Source: Henricia sp. BOLD:AAB3569 (lineage: Eukaryota; Echinodermata; Asteroidea; Spinulosida; Echinasteridae). Taken from it: 64,000 nt of DNA. The notes under the pieces were generated by a model. That model saw only the letters and a list, made by a program, of their open reading frames with translations. It did not search any database and was not told the origin of the DNA. Both the position numbers and the translations under genes were made by a program. Positions 21,472-33,149 of this stretch are shown here, one piece after another (position 1 is the first letter of the stretch; each line of letters begins with the position of its first letter). The stretch is from positions 62,001 through 126,000 of the forward strand of contig JBBELK010001116.1 in assembly GCA_037783545.1 (NCBI GenBank), given 5' to 3'.

Positions 21472-24400
21472 CTAAAAAATTGACAGACTTTCGCCGGGAA
21501 ATGGCAGAGAAATTTCAGAGTTTAGAAAAAAAAGGGGTTGGCGCTTCCTGGATGCTCCCGCAACCTGTAGCTGTCTGTACACACCTCTTTGGTGTATTCC
21601 TGACTCGTGCGCATGCTCAGTCTTTCGGACTGTCGTTGACACGGCCCAGTTTGGGACGGGATTTTGGTCAAAGTGTGGTCCAAACGTCGGCAAATTTGGA
21701 GGTCAAAAAATATTCCGACGAACTTCAAATTTTGCATGCTCCAAACACTCTATATTGCGCACTTGTCCTAACAAATTGACAGACTTTCGCCGGGAAATGG
21801 CAGAGAAATTTCAGAGTTTAGAAAAAAAAGGGGGTTGGCGCTTCATGGATGCTCCCACAACCTGTGGCTGTCTGTACACACCTCTTTGGTGTATTTCTGA
21901 CTCGTGCGCATGCTCAGTCCTTCGGACTGTCGTTGACACGGCCCAGTTTGGGACGGGATTTTGGTCAAAGTGTGGTCCAAACGTCGGCAAATTTGGAGGT
22001 CAAAAAATATTCCGACGAACTTCAAATTTTGCATGCTCCAAACACTCTATATTGCGCACTTGTCCTAAAAAATTGACAGACTTTCGCCGGGAAATGGCAG
22101 AGAAATTTCAGAGTTTAGAAAAAAAAGGGGTTGGCGCTTCCTGGATGCTCCCGCAACCTGTGGCTGTCTGTACACACCTCTTTGGTGTATTCCTGACCCG
22201 TGCGCATGCTCAGTCCTTCGGACTGTCGTTGACACGGCCCAGTTTGGGACGGGATTTTGGTCAAAGTGTGGTCCAAACGTCGGCAAATTTGGAGGTCAAA
22301 CAATATTCCGACGAACTTTAAATTTTGCATGCTCCAAACACTCTATATTGCGCACTTGTCCTAAAAAATTGACAGACTTTCGCCGGGAAAAGGCAGAGAA
22401 ATTTCAGAGTTTAGAAAAAAAAGGTGTTGGCGCTTCCTGGATGCTCCCGCAACCTGTGGCTGTCTGTACACACCTCTTTGGTGTATTCCTGACTCGTGCG
22501 CATGCTCAGTCCTTCGGACTGTCGTTGACACGGCCCAGTTTGGGACAGGATTTTGGTCAAAGTGTGGTCCAAACGTCGGCAAAATTGGAGGTCAAAAAAT
22601 ATTCCGACGAACTTCAAATTTTGCATGCTCCAAACACTCTATATTGCGCACTTGTCCTAAAAAATTGACAGACTTTCGCCGGGAAATGGCAGAGAAATTT
22701 CAGAGTTTAGAAAAAAAAGGGGTTGGCGCTTCCTGGATGCTCCCGCAACCTGTGGCTGTCTGTACACACCTCTTTGGTGTATTCCTGACTCGTGCGCATG
22801 CTCAGTCCTTCGGACTGTCGTTGACACGGCCCAGTTTGGGACGGGATTTTGGTCAAAGTGTGGTCCAAACGTCGGCAAATTTGGAGGTCAAAAAATATTC
22901 CGACGAACTTCAAATTTTGCATGCTCCAAACACTCTATATTGCGCACTTGTCCCAAAAAATTGACAGACTTTCGCAGGGAAATGGCAGAGAAATTTCAGA
23001 ATTTAGAAAAAAAGGGGTTGGCGCTTCCTGGATGCTCCCGCAACCTGTGGCTGTCTGTACACACCTCTTTGGTGTATTCCTGACTCGTGCGCATGCTCAG
23101 TCCTTCGGACTGTCGTTGACACGGCCCAGTTTGGGACGGGATTTTGGTCAAAGTGTGGTCCAAACGTCCGCAAATTTGGAGGTCAAAAAATATTCCGACG
23201 AACTTTAAATTTTGCATGCTCCAAACACTCTATATTGCGCACTTGTCCTAAAAAAATTGACAGACTTTCGCCGGGAAATGGCAGAGAAATTTCAGAGTTT
23301 AGAAAAAAAGGGGGTTGGCGCTTCCTGGATGCTCCCGCAACCTGTGGCTGTCTGTACACACCTCTTTGGTGTATTTCTGTCTCGTGCGCATGCTCAGTCC
23401 TTCGGACTGTCGTTGACACGGCCCAGTTTGGGACGGGATTTTGGTCAAAGTGTGGTCCAAACGTCGCCAAATTTGGAGGTCAAAAAATATTCCGACGAAC
23501 TTCAAATTTTGCATGCTCCAAACACTCTATATTGCGCACTTGTCCTAACAAATTGACAGACTTTCGCCGGGAAATGGCAGAGAAATGTCAGAGTTTAGAA
23601 AAAAAAGGGGTTGGCGCTCTCTAGATGCTCCCGCAACCTGTGGCTGTCTGTACACACCTCTTTGGTGTATTCCTGGCTCGTGCGCATGCTCAGTCCTTCG
23701 GACTGTCGTTGACACGGCCCAGTTTGGGACGGGATTTTGGTCAAAGTGTGGTGAAAACGTCGGCAAATTTGGAGGTCAAAAAATATTCCGACGAACTTCA
23801 AATTTTGCATGCTCCAAACACTCTATATTGCGCACTTGTCCTAAAAAATTGACAGATTTTCGCCGGGAAATGGCAGAGAAATTTCAGAGTTTAGAAAAAA
23901 AAGGGGTTGGCGCTTCCTGGATGCTCCCGCAACCTGTAGCTGTCTGTACACACCTCTTTGGTGTATTCCTGACTCGTGCGCATGCTCAGTCTTTCGGACT
24001 GTCGTTGACACGGCCCAGTTTGGGACGGGATTTTGGTCAAAGTGTGGTCCAAACGTCGGCAAATTTGGAGGTCAAAAAATATTCCGACGAACTTCAAATT
24101 TTGCATGCTCCAAACACTCTATATTGCGCACTTGTCCTAACAAATTGACAGACTTTCGCCGGGAAATGGCAGAGAAATTTCAGAGTTTAGAAAAAAAAGG
24201 GGGTTGGCGCTTCATGGATGCTCCCACAACCTGTGGCTGTCTGTACACACCTCTTTGGTGTATTTCTGACTCGTGCGCATGCTCAGTCCTTCGGACTGTC
24301 GTTGACACGGCCCAGTTTGGGACGGGATTTTGGTCAAAGTGTGGTCCAAACGTCGGCAAATTTGGAGGTCAAAAAATATTCCGACGAACTTCAAATTTTG

Positions 24401-27100
24401 CATGCTCCAAACACTCTATATTGCGCACTTGTCCTAAAAAATTGACAGACTTTCGCCGGGAAATGGCAGAGAAATTTCAGAGTTTAGAAAAAAAAGGGGT
24501 TGGCGCTTCCTGGATGCTCCCGCAACCTGTGGCTGTCTGTACACACCTCTTTGGTGTATTCCTGACCCGTGCGCATGCTCAGTCCTTCGGACTGTCGTTG
24601 ACACGGCCCAGTTTGGGACGGGATTTTGGTCAAAGTGTGGTCCAAACGTCGGCAAATTTGGAGGTCAAACAATATTCCGACGAACTTTAAATTTTGCATG
24701 CTCCAAACACTCTATATTGCGCACTTGTCCTAAAAAATTGACAGACTTTCGCCGGGAAAAGGCAGAGAAATTTCAGAGTTTAGAAAAAAAAGGTGTTGGC
24801 GCTTCCTGGATGCTCCCGCAACCTGTGGCTGTCTGTACACACCTCTTTGGTGTATTCCTGACTCGTGCGCATGCTCAGTCCTTCGGACTGTCGTTGACAC
24901 GGCCCAGTTTGGGACAGGATTTTGGTCAAAGTGTGGTCCAAACGTCGGCAAAATTGGAGGTCAAAAAATATTCCGACGAACTTCAAATTTTGCATGCTCC
25001 AAACACTCTATATTGCGCACTTGTCCTAAAAAATTGACAGACTTTCGCCGGGAAATGGCAGAGAAATTTCAGAGTTTAGAAAAAAAAGGGGTTGGCGCTT
25101 CCTGGATGCTCCCGCAACCTGTGGCTGTCTGTACACACCTCTTTGGTGTATTCCTGACTCGTGCGCATGCTCAGTCCTTCGGACTGTCGTTGACACGGCC
25201 CAGTTTGGGACGGGATTTTGGTCAAAGTGTGGTCCAAACGTCGGCAAATTTGGAGGTCAAAAAATATTCCGACGAACTTCAAATTTTGCATGCTCCAAAC
25301 ACTCTATATTGCGCACTTGTCCCAAAAAATTGACAGACTTTCGCAGGGAAATGGCAGAGAAATTTCAGAATTTAGAAAAAAAGGGGTTGGCGCTTCCTGG
25401 ATGCTCCCGCAACCTGTGGCTGTCTGTACACACCTCTTTGGTGTATTCCTGACTCGTGCGCATGCTCAGTCCTTCGGACTGTCGTTGACACGGCCCAGTT
25501 TGGGACGGGATTTTGGTCAAAGTGTGGTCCAAACGTCCGCAAATTTGGAGGTCAAAAAATATTCCGACGAACTTTAAATTTTGCATGCTCCAAACACTCT
25601 ATATTGCGCACTTGTCCTAAAAAATTGACAGACTTTCGCCGGGAAATGGCAGAGAAATTTCAGAGTTTAGAAAAAAAGGGGGTTGGCGCTTCCTGGATGC
25701 TCCCGCAACCTGTGGCTGTCTGTACACACCTCTTTGGTGTATTTCTGTCTCGTGCGAATGCTCAGTCCTTCGGACTGTCGTTGACACGGCCCAGTTTGGG
25801 ACGGGATTTTGGTCAAAGTGTGGTCCAAACGTCGCCAAATTTGGAGGTCAAAAAATATTCCGACGAACTTCAAATTTTGCATGCTCCAAACACTCTATAT
25901 TGCGCACTTGTCCTAACAAATTGACAGACTTTCGCCGGGAAATGGCAGAGAAATGTCAGAGTTTAGAAAAAAAAGGGGTTGGCGCTCTCTAGATGCTCCC
26001 GCAACCTGTGGCTGTCTGTACACACCTCTTTGGTGTATTCCTGGCTCGTGCGCATGCTCAGTCCTTCGGACTGTCGTTGACACGGCCCAGTTTGGGACGG
26101 GATTTTGGTCAAAGTGTGGTGAAAACGTCGGCAAATTTGGAGGTCAAAAAATATTCCGACGAACTTCAAATTTTGCATGCTCCAAACACTCTATATTGCG
26201 CACTTGTCCTAAAAAATTGACAGATTTTCGCCGGGAAATGGCAGAGAAATTTCAGAGTTTAGAAAAAAAAGGGGTTGGCGCTTCCTGGATGCTCCCGCAA
26301 CCTGTAGCTGTCTGTACACACCTCTTTGGTGTATTCCTGACTCGTGCGCATGCTCAGTCTTTCGGACTGTCGTTGACACGGCCCAGTTTGGGACGGGATT
26401 TTGGTCAAAGTGTGGTCCAAACGTCGGCAAATTTGGAGGTCAAAAAATATTCCGACGAACTTCAAATTTTGCATGCTCCAAACACTCTATATTGCGCACT
26501 TGTCCTAACAAATTGACAGACTTTCGCCGGGAAATGGCAGAGAAATTTCAGAGTTTAAAAAAAAAGGGGGTTGGCGCTTCATGGATGCTCCCACAACCTG
26601 TGGCTGTCTGTACACACCTCTTTGGTGTATTTCTGACTCGTGCGCATGCTCAGTCCTTCGGACTGTCGTTGACACGGCCCAGTTTGGGACGGGATTTTGG
26701 TCAAAGTGTGGTCCAAACGTCGGCAAATTTGGAGGTCAAAAAATATTCCGACGAACTTCAAATTTTGCATGCTCCAAACACTCTATATTGCGCACTTGTC
26801 CTAAAAAATTGACAGACTTTCGCCGGAAAATGGCAGAGAAATTTCAGAGTTTAGAAAAAAAAGGGGTTGGCGCTTCCTGGATGCTCCCGCAACCTGTGGC
26901 TGTCTGTACACACCTCTTTGGTGTATTCCTGACCCGTGCGCATGCTCAGTCCTTCGGACTGTCGTTGACACGGCCCAGTTTGGGACGGGATTTTGGTCAA
27001 AGTGTGGTCCAAACGTCGGCAAATTTGGAGGTCAAACAATATTCCGACGAACTTTAAATTTTGCATGCTCCAAACACTCTATATTGCGCACTTGTCCTAA
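21380..27100 (+). repeat. Eight-monomer higher-order repeat, period about 2368-2369 bp, about 2.4 copies
   Basis: The units are about 21380-23748, 23749-26116 and a partial third to about 27100. Markers repeat at +2368/2369: 'aaacaatattcc' with 'gaactttaaat' (22300/24669), 'gggaaaagg' (22385/24754), 'gggacaggat' (22545/24914), 'ggcaaaattgg' (22579/24948), 'tcgcaggga' (22973/25342), 'cgtcgccaaa', 'gctctctagatgc' (23615/25983), and 'gacagattttcgcc' (23851/26219). One extra A at about 23250 reduces the period from 2369 to 2368 bp. The same unit recurs at 39.6-44.3 kb. Confidence 0.85.
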
Positions 27101-27350
27101 AAAATTGACAGACTTTCGCCGGGAAATGGCAGAGAAATTTCAGAGTTTAGAAAAAAAGAGGTTGGCGCTTCCTGGATGCTCCCGCAACCTGTGGCTGTCT
27201 GTACACACCTCTTTGGTGTATTCCTGACTCGTGCGCATGCTCAGTCCTTCGGACTGTCGTTGACACGGCCCAGTTTGGGACGGGATTTTGGTCAAAGTGT
27301 GGTCCAAACGTCGGCAAATTTGGAGGTCAAAAAATATTCCGACGAACTTC
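22430..27350 (+). repeat. 4.9-kb block, copy 1 (partner 39585-44504)
   Basis: The block matches 39585-44504 at an offset of 17153-17155 bp, including the order of all markers of the 2368-bp unit and the 'aaaaaaagaggttgg' monomer (27155/44309). The left limit lies between 'aaaaggtgttgg' (22422, differing from 39577) and 'gggacaggat' (shared). The right limit is near 27355, where 'aaattttgc' faces 'aaattgtgc'. Confidence 0.8.
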
Positions 27351-30300
27351 AAATTTTGCATGCTCCAAACACTCTATATTGCGCACTTGTCCTAAAAAAT
27401 TGACAGACTTTCGCCTGGAAATGGCAGAGAAATTTCAGAGTTTAGAAAAAAAAGGGGTTGGCGCTCTCTAGATGCTCCCGCAACCTGTGGCTGTCTGTAC
27501 ACACCTCTTTGGTGTATTCCTGACCCGTGCGCATGCTCAGTCCTTCGGACTGTCGTTGACACGGCCCAGTTTGGGACGGGATTTTGGTCAAAGTGTGGTC
27601 CAAACGTCGGCAAATTTGGAGGTCAAACAATATTCCGACGAACTTTAAATTTTGCATGCTCCAAACACTCTATATTGCGCACTTGTCCTAAAAAATTGAC
27701 AGACTTTCGCCGGGAAATGGCAGAGAAATTTCAGAGTTTAGAAAAAAAGAGGTTGGCGCTTCCTGGATGCTCCCGCAACCTGTGGCTGTCTGTACACACC
27801 TCTTTGGTGTATTCCTGACTCGTGCGCATGCTCAGTCCTTCGGACTGTCGTTGACACGGCCCAGTTTGGGACGGGATTTTGGTCAAAGTGTGGTCCAAAC
27901 GTCGGCAAATTTGGAGGTCAAAAAATATTCCGACGAACTTCAAATTTTGCATGCTCCAAACACTCTATATTGCGCACTTGTCCTAACAAATTGACAGACT
28001 TTCGCCGGGAAATGGCAGAGAAATTTCAGAGTTTAGAAAAAAAGGGGGTTGGCGCTTCATGGATGCTCCCGCAACCTGTGGCTGTCTGTACACACCTCTT
28101 TGGTGTATTTCTGACTCGTGCGCATGCTCAGTCCTTCGGACTGTCGTTGACACGGCCCAGTTTGGGACGGGATTTTGGTCAAAGTGTGGTCCAAACGTCG
28201 GCAAATTTGGAGGTCAAAAAATATTCCGACGAACTTCAAATTTTGCATGCTCCAAACACTCTATATTGCGCACTTGTCCTAAAAAATTGACAGACTTTCG
28301 CCGGGAAATGGCAGAGAAATTTCAGAGTTTAGAAAAAAAAGGGGTTGGCGCTTCCTGGATGCTCCCGCAACCTGTAGCTGTCTGTACACACCTCTTTGGT
28401 GTATTTCTGACTCGTGCGCATGCTCAGTCTTTCGGACTGTCGTTGACACGGCCCAGTTTGGGACGGGATTTTGGTCAAAGTGTGGTCCAAACGTCGGCAA
28501 ATTTGGAGGTCAAAAAATATTCCGACGAACTTCAAATTTTGCATGCTCCAAACACTCTATATTGCGCACTTGTCCTAAAAAAATTGACAGACTTTCGCCG
28601 GGAAATGGCAGAGAAATTTCAGAGTTTAGAAAAAAAGGGGTTGGCGCTTCCTGGATGCTCCCGCAACCTGTGGCTGTCTGTACACACCTCTTTGGTGTAT
28701 TCCTGACTCGTGCGCATGCTCAGTCCTTCGGACTGTCGTTGACGCGGCCCAGTTTGGGACGGGATTTAGGTCAAAGTGTGGTCCAAAAGTCGGCAAATTT
28801 GGAGGTCAAAAAATATTCCGACGAACTTCAAATTTTGCATGCTCCAAACACTCTATATTGCGCACTTGTCCTAAAAAATGACAGACTTTCGCCGGGAAAT
28901 GGCAGAGAAATTTCAGAGTTTAGAAAAAAAAAGGTGTTGGCGCTTCCTGGATGCTCCCGCAACCTGTGGCTGTCTGTACACACCTCTTTGGTGTATTCCT
29001 GACTCGTGCGCATGCTCAGTCCTTCGGACTGTCGTTGACACGGCCCAGTTTGGGACGGGATTTTGGTCAAAGTGTGGTCCAAACGTCGGCAAATTTGGAG
29101 GTCAAACAATATTCCGACGAACTTTAAATTTTGCATGCTCCAAACACTCTATATTGCGCACTTGTCCTAAAAAATTGACAGACTTTCGCCGGGAAATGGC
29201 AGAGAAATTTCAGAGTTTAGAAAAAAAGAGGTTGGCGCTTCCTGGATGCTCCCGCAACCTGTGGCTGTCTGTACACACCTCTTTGGTGTATTCCTGACTC
29301 GTGCGCATGCTCAGTCCTTCGGACTGTCGTTGACACGGCCCAGTTTGGGACGGGATTTTGGTCAAAGTGTGGTCCAAACGTCGGCAAATTTGGAGGTCAA
29401 ACAATATTCCGACGAACTTTAAATTTTGCATGCTCCAAACACTCTATATTGCGCACTTGTCCTAAAAAATTGACAGACTTTCGCCGGGAAATGGCAGAGA
29501 AATTTCAGAGTTTAGAAAAAAAGAGGTTGGCGCTTCCTGGATGCTCCCGCAACCTGTGGCTGTCTGTACACACCTCTTTGGTGTATTCCTGACTCGTGCG
29601 CATGCTCAGTCCTTCGGACTGTCGTTGACACGGCCCAGTTTGGGACGGGATTTTGGTCAAAGTGTGGTCCAAACGTCGGCAAATTTGGAGGTCAAAAAAT
29701 ATTCCGACGAACTTCAAATTGTGCATGCTCCAAACACTCTATATTGCGCACTTGTCCTAAAAAATTGACAGACTTTCGCCGGGAAATGGCAGAGAAATTT
29801 CAGAGTTTAGAAAAAAAAGGGGTTGGCGCTCTCTGGATGCTCCCGCAACCTGTGGCTGTCTGTACACACCTCTTTGGTGTATTCCTGACTCGTGCGCATG
29901 CTCAGTCCTTCGGACTGTCGTTGACACGGCCCAGTTTGGGACGGGATTTTGGTCAAAGTGTGGTGAAAACGTCGGCAAATTTGGAGGTCAAAAAATATTC
30001 CGACGAACTTCAAATTTTGCATGCTCCAAACACTCTATATTGCGCACTTGTCCTAAAAAATTGACAGACTTTCGCCGGGAAATGGCAGAGAAATTTCAGA
30101 GTTTAGAAAAAAAAGGGGTTGGCGCTTCCTGGATGCTCCCGCAACCTGTAGCTGTCTGTACACACCTCTTTGGTGTATTCCTGACTCGTGCGCATGCTCA
30201 GTCTTTCGGACTGTCGTTGACACGGCCCAGTTTGGGACGGGATTTTGGTCAAAGTGTGGTCCAAACGTCGGCAAATTTGGAGGTCAAAAAATATTCCGAC

Positions 30301-32867
30301 GAACTTCAAATTTTGCATGCTCCAAACACTCTATATTGCGCACTTGTCCTAACAAATTGACAGACTTTCGCCGGGAAATGGCAGAGAAATTTCAGAGTTT
30401 AGAAAAAAAGGGGGTTGGCGCTTCATGGATGCTCCCGCAACCTGTGGCTGTCTGTACACACCTCTTTGGTGTATTTCTGACTCGTGCGCATGCTCAGTCC
30501 TTCGGACTGTCGTTGACACGGCCCAGTTTGGGACGGGATTTTGGTCAAAGTGTGGTCCAAACGTCGGCAAATTTGGAGGTCAAAAAATATTCCGACGAAC
30601 TTCAAATTTTGCATGCTACAAACACTCTATATTGCGCACTTGTCCTAAAAAATTGACAGACTTTCGCCGGGAAATGGCAGAGAAATTTCAGAGTTTAGAA
30701 AAAAAAAAGGGGTTGGCGCTTCCTGGATGCTCCCGCAACCTGTAGCTGTCTGTACACACCTCTTTGGTGTATTTCTGACTCGTGCGCATGCTCAGTCTTT
30801 CGGACTGTCGTTGACACGGCCCAGTTTGGGACGGGATTTTGGTCAAAGTGTGGTCCAAACGTCGGCAAATTTGGAGGTCAAAAAATATTCCGACGAACTT
30901 CAAATTTTGCATGCTCCAAACACTCTATATTGCGCACTTGTCCTAACAAATTGACAGACTTTCGCCGGGAAATGGCAGAGAAATTTCAGAGTTTAGAAAA
31001 AAAGGGGGTTGGCGCTTCATGGATGCTCCCGCAACCTGTGGCTGTCTGTACACACCTCTTTGGTGTATTTCTGACTCGTGCGCATGCTCAGTCCTTCGGA
31101 CTGTTGTTGACCCGGCCCAGTTTGGGACGGGATTTTGGTCAAAGTGTGGTCCAAACGTCGGCAAATTTGGAGGTCAAAAAATATTCCGACGAACTTCAAA
31201 TTTTGCATGCTCCAAACACTCTATATTGCGCACTTGTCCTAAAAAATTGACAGACTTTCGCCGGGAAATGGCAGAGAAATTTCAGAGTTTAGAAAAAAAG
31301 GGGTTGGCGCTTCCTGGATGCTCCCGCAACCTGTGGCTTTCTGTACACACCTCTTTGGTGTATTCCTGACTCGTGCGCATGCTCAGTCCTTCGGACTGTC
31401 GTTGACACGGCCCAGTTTGGGACGGGATTTTGGTCAAAGTGTGGTCCAAACGTCGGCAAATTTGGAGGTCAAAAAATATTCCGACGAACTTCAAATTTTG
31501 CATGCTCCAAACACTCTATATTGCGCACTTGTCCTAAAAAATTGACAGACTTTCGCCGGGAAATGGCAGAGAAATTTCAGGGTTTAGAAAAAAGGGGTTG
31601 GCGCTTCCTGGATGCTCCCGCAACCTGTGGCTGTCTGTACACACCTCTTTGGTGTATTCCTGACTCGTGCGCATGCTCAGTCCTTCGGACTGTCGTTGAC
31701 GCGGCCCAGTTTGGGACGGGATTTAGGTCAAAGTGTGGTCCAAAAGTCGGCAAATTTGGAGGTCAAAAAATATTCCGACGAACTTCAAATTTTGCATGCT
31801 CCAAACACTCTATATTGCGCACTTGTCCTAAAAAATGACAGACTTTCGCCGGGAAATGGCAGAGAAATTTCAGAGTTTAGAAAAAAAAGGTGTTGGCGCT
31901 TCCTGGATGCTCCCGCAACCTGTGGCTGTCTGTACACACCTCTTTGGTGTATTCCTGACTCGTGCGCATGCTCAGTCCTTCGGACTGTCGTTGACACGGC
32001 CCAGTTTGGGACAGGATTTTGGTCAAAGTGTGGTCCAAACGTCGGCAAATTTGGAGGTCAAAAAATATTCCGACGAACTTCAAATTTTGCATGCTCCAAA
32101 CACTCTATATTGCGCACTTGTCCTAACAAATTGACAGACTTTCGCCGGGAAATGGCAGAGAAATTTCAGAGTTTAGAAAAAAAAGGGGGTTGGCGCTTCA
32201 TGGATGCTCCCGCAACCTGTGGCTGTCTGTACACACCTCTTTGGTGTATTTCTGACTCGTGCGCATGCTCAGTCCTTCGGACTGTCGTTGACACGGCCCA
32301 GTTTGGGACGGGATTTTGGTCAAAGTGTGGTGAAAACGTCGGCAAATTTGGAGGTCAAAAAATATTCCGACGAACTTCAAATTTTGCATGCTCCAAACAC
32401 TCTATATTGCGCACTTGTCCTAAAAAATTGACAGACTTTCGCCGGGAAATGGCAGAGAAATTTCAGAGTTTAGAAAAAAAAGGGGTTGGCGCTTCCTGGA
32501 TGCTCCCGCAACCTGTAGCTGTCTGTACACACCTCTTTGGTGTATTCCTGACTCGTGCGCATGCTCAGTCTTTCGGACTGTCGTTGACACGGCCCAGTTT
32601 GGGACGGGATTTTGGTCAAAGTGTGGTCCAAACGTCGGCAAATTTGGAGGTCAAAAAATATTCCGACGAACTTCAAATTTTGCATGCTCCAAACACTCTA
32701 TATTGCGCACTTGTCCTAAAAAAATTGACAGACTTTCGCCGGGAAATGGCAGAGAAATTTCAGAGTTTAGAAAAAAAAGGGGTTGGCGCTTCCTGGATGC
32801 TCCCGCAACCTGTGGCTGTCTGTACACACCTCTTTGGTGTATTCCTGACTCGTGCGCATGCTCAGTC

Positions 32868-33149
32868 GGGCGGTCGGGTTGGCGTACGGGTTCTTTCCTC
32901 GCCTTTCACCTCTGGGGTCCCGGGTTCGAATCCGGGGCGTGTATGTGGATTGGGTTTGCAGTCCCTACTTGACCGCGTGGGTTTTCCCCTGGGGCATTTC
33001 TCTGGGGGTTTTCCACCCACTTCTAAAACTGCAACTCCTTCTTCGTCATCTCACGTTGATAATATAGTATAGTTAAATCTAAAACCGTATAGTTGAAGGC
33101 ATAAAGGGCATTAGTTGCCGAAGATGCCATGAAATATACAACAACAACA
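32868..33149 (+). mobile_element. tRNA-derived SINE, site B, copy 1
   Basis: Inserted after gcatgctcagtc, which is duplicated as a 12-bp target site (32856-32867 and 33150-33161). The insertion point is inside the 5' arm of the monomer's CAGTCC-TTC-GGACTG dyad. A box 32880-32890, B box 32923-32933. It differs from the site-A element at several fixed places: 'ctggggtcccgg', 'catttctctggggg', 'ttccacccac', 'tcacgttgat', 'ttaaatctaaaacc', 'ttgaaggcat' and 'gatgccatgaaat', with a shorter CAA tail ending in cag. It therefore came from a different source copy. A private change is 'gggcattagt' near 33108. Confidence 0.92.
32880..32933 (+). promoter_or_regulatory. Internal Pol III promoter, site-B SINE
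   Basis: A box tggcgtacggg at 32880-32890 and perfect B box ggttcgaatcc at 32923-32933. The second site-B copy has them at 53876-53886 and 53919-53929. Unlike site-A copies, the central region reads 'catttctctgg', so it lacks that T5 run; the two 'ggttttcc' T4 runs remain. Confidence 0.78.

Larger units (their letters stand above)
15232..32867 (+). repeat. Satellite array, segment 4 (about 59.6 monomers)
   Basis: The longest uninterrupted stretch before the site-B SINE. From about 15.6 kb new diagnostic monomers appear: 'tgtagctg' linked to 'gtctttcgg'; 'cctaacaaattgac' followed by 'catggatgctcccac'; 'gtggtgaaaacg' (first near 17827); and 'aaacaatattcc' with 'gaactttaaat'. The 'ggggtccaaacgtggg' type of segment 1 no longer occurs. 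The internal structure is listed separately as 2665-bp and 2368-bp units and the 10.2-kb block. No gene is seen. Confidence 0.96.

Noticed and set aside
31612-33072. A 486-codon forward open frame, and others of 387, 394, 304, 273 and 265 codons
   Set aside because: They are chains of the 296-bp monomer (and SINE) read through frame changes. Identical DNA is read in other frames and on the other strand nearby, start codons lie at arbitrary monomer positions, and the ends fall in SINE sequence. No known domain is seen.
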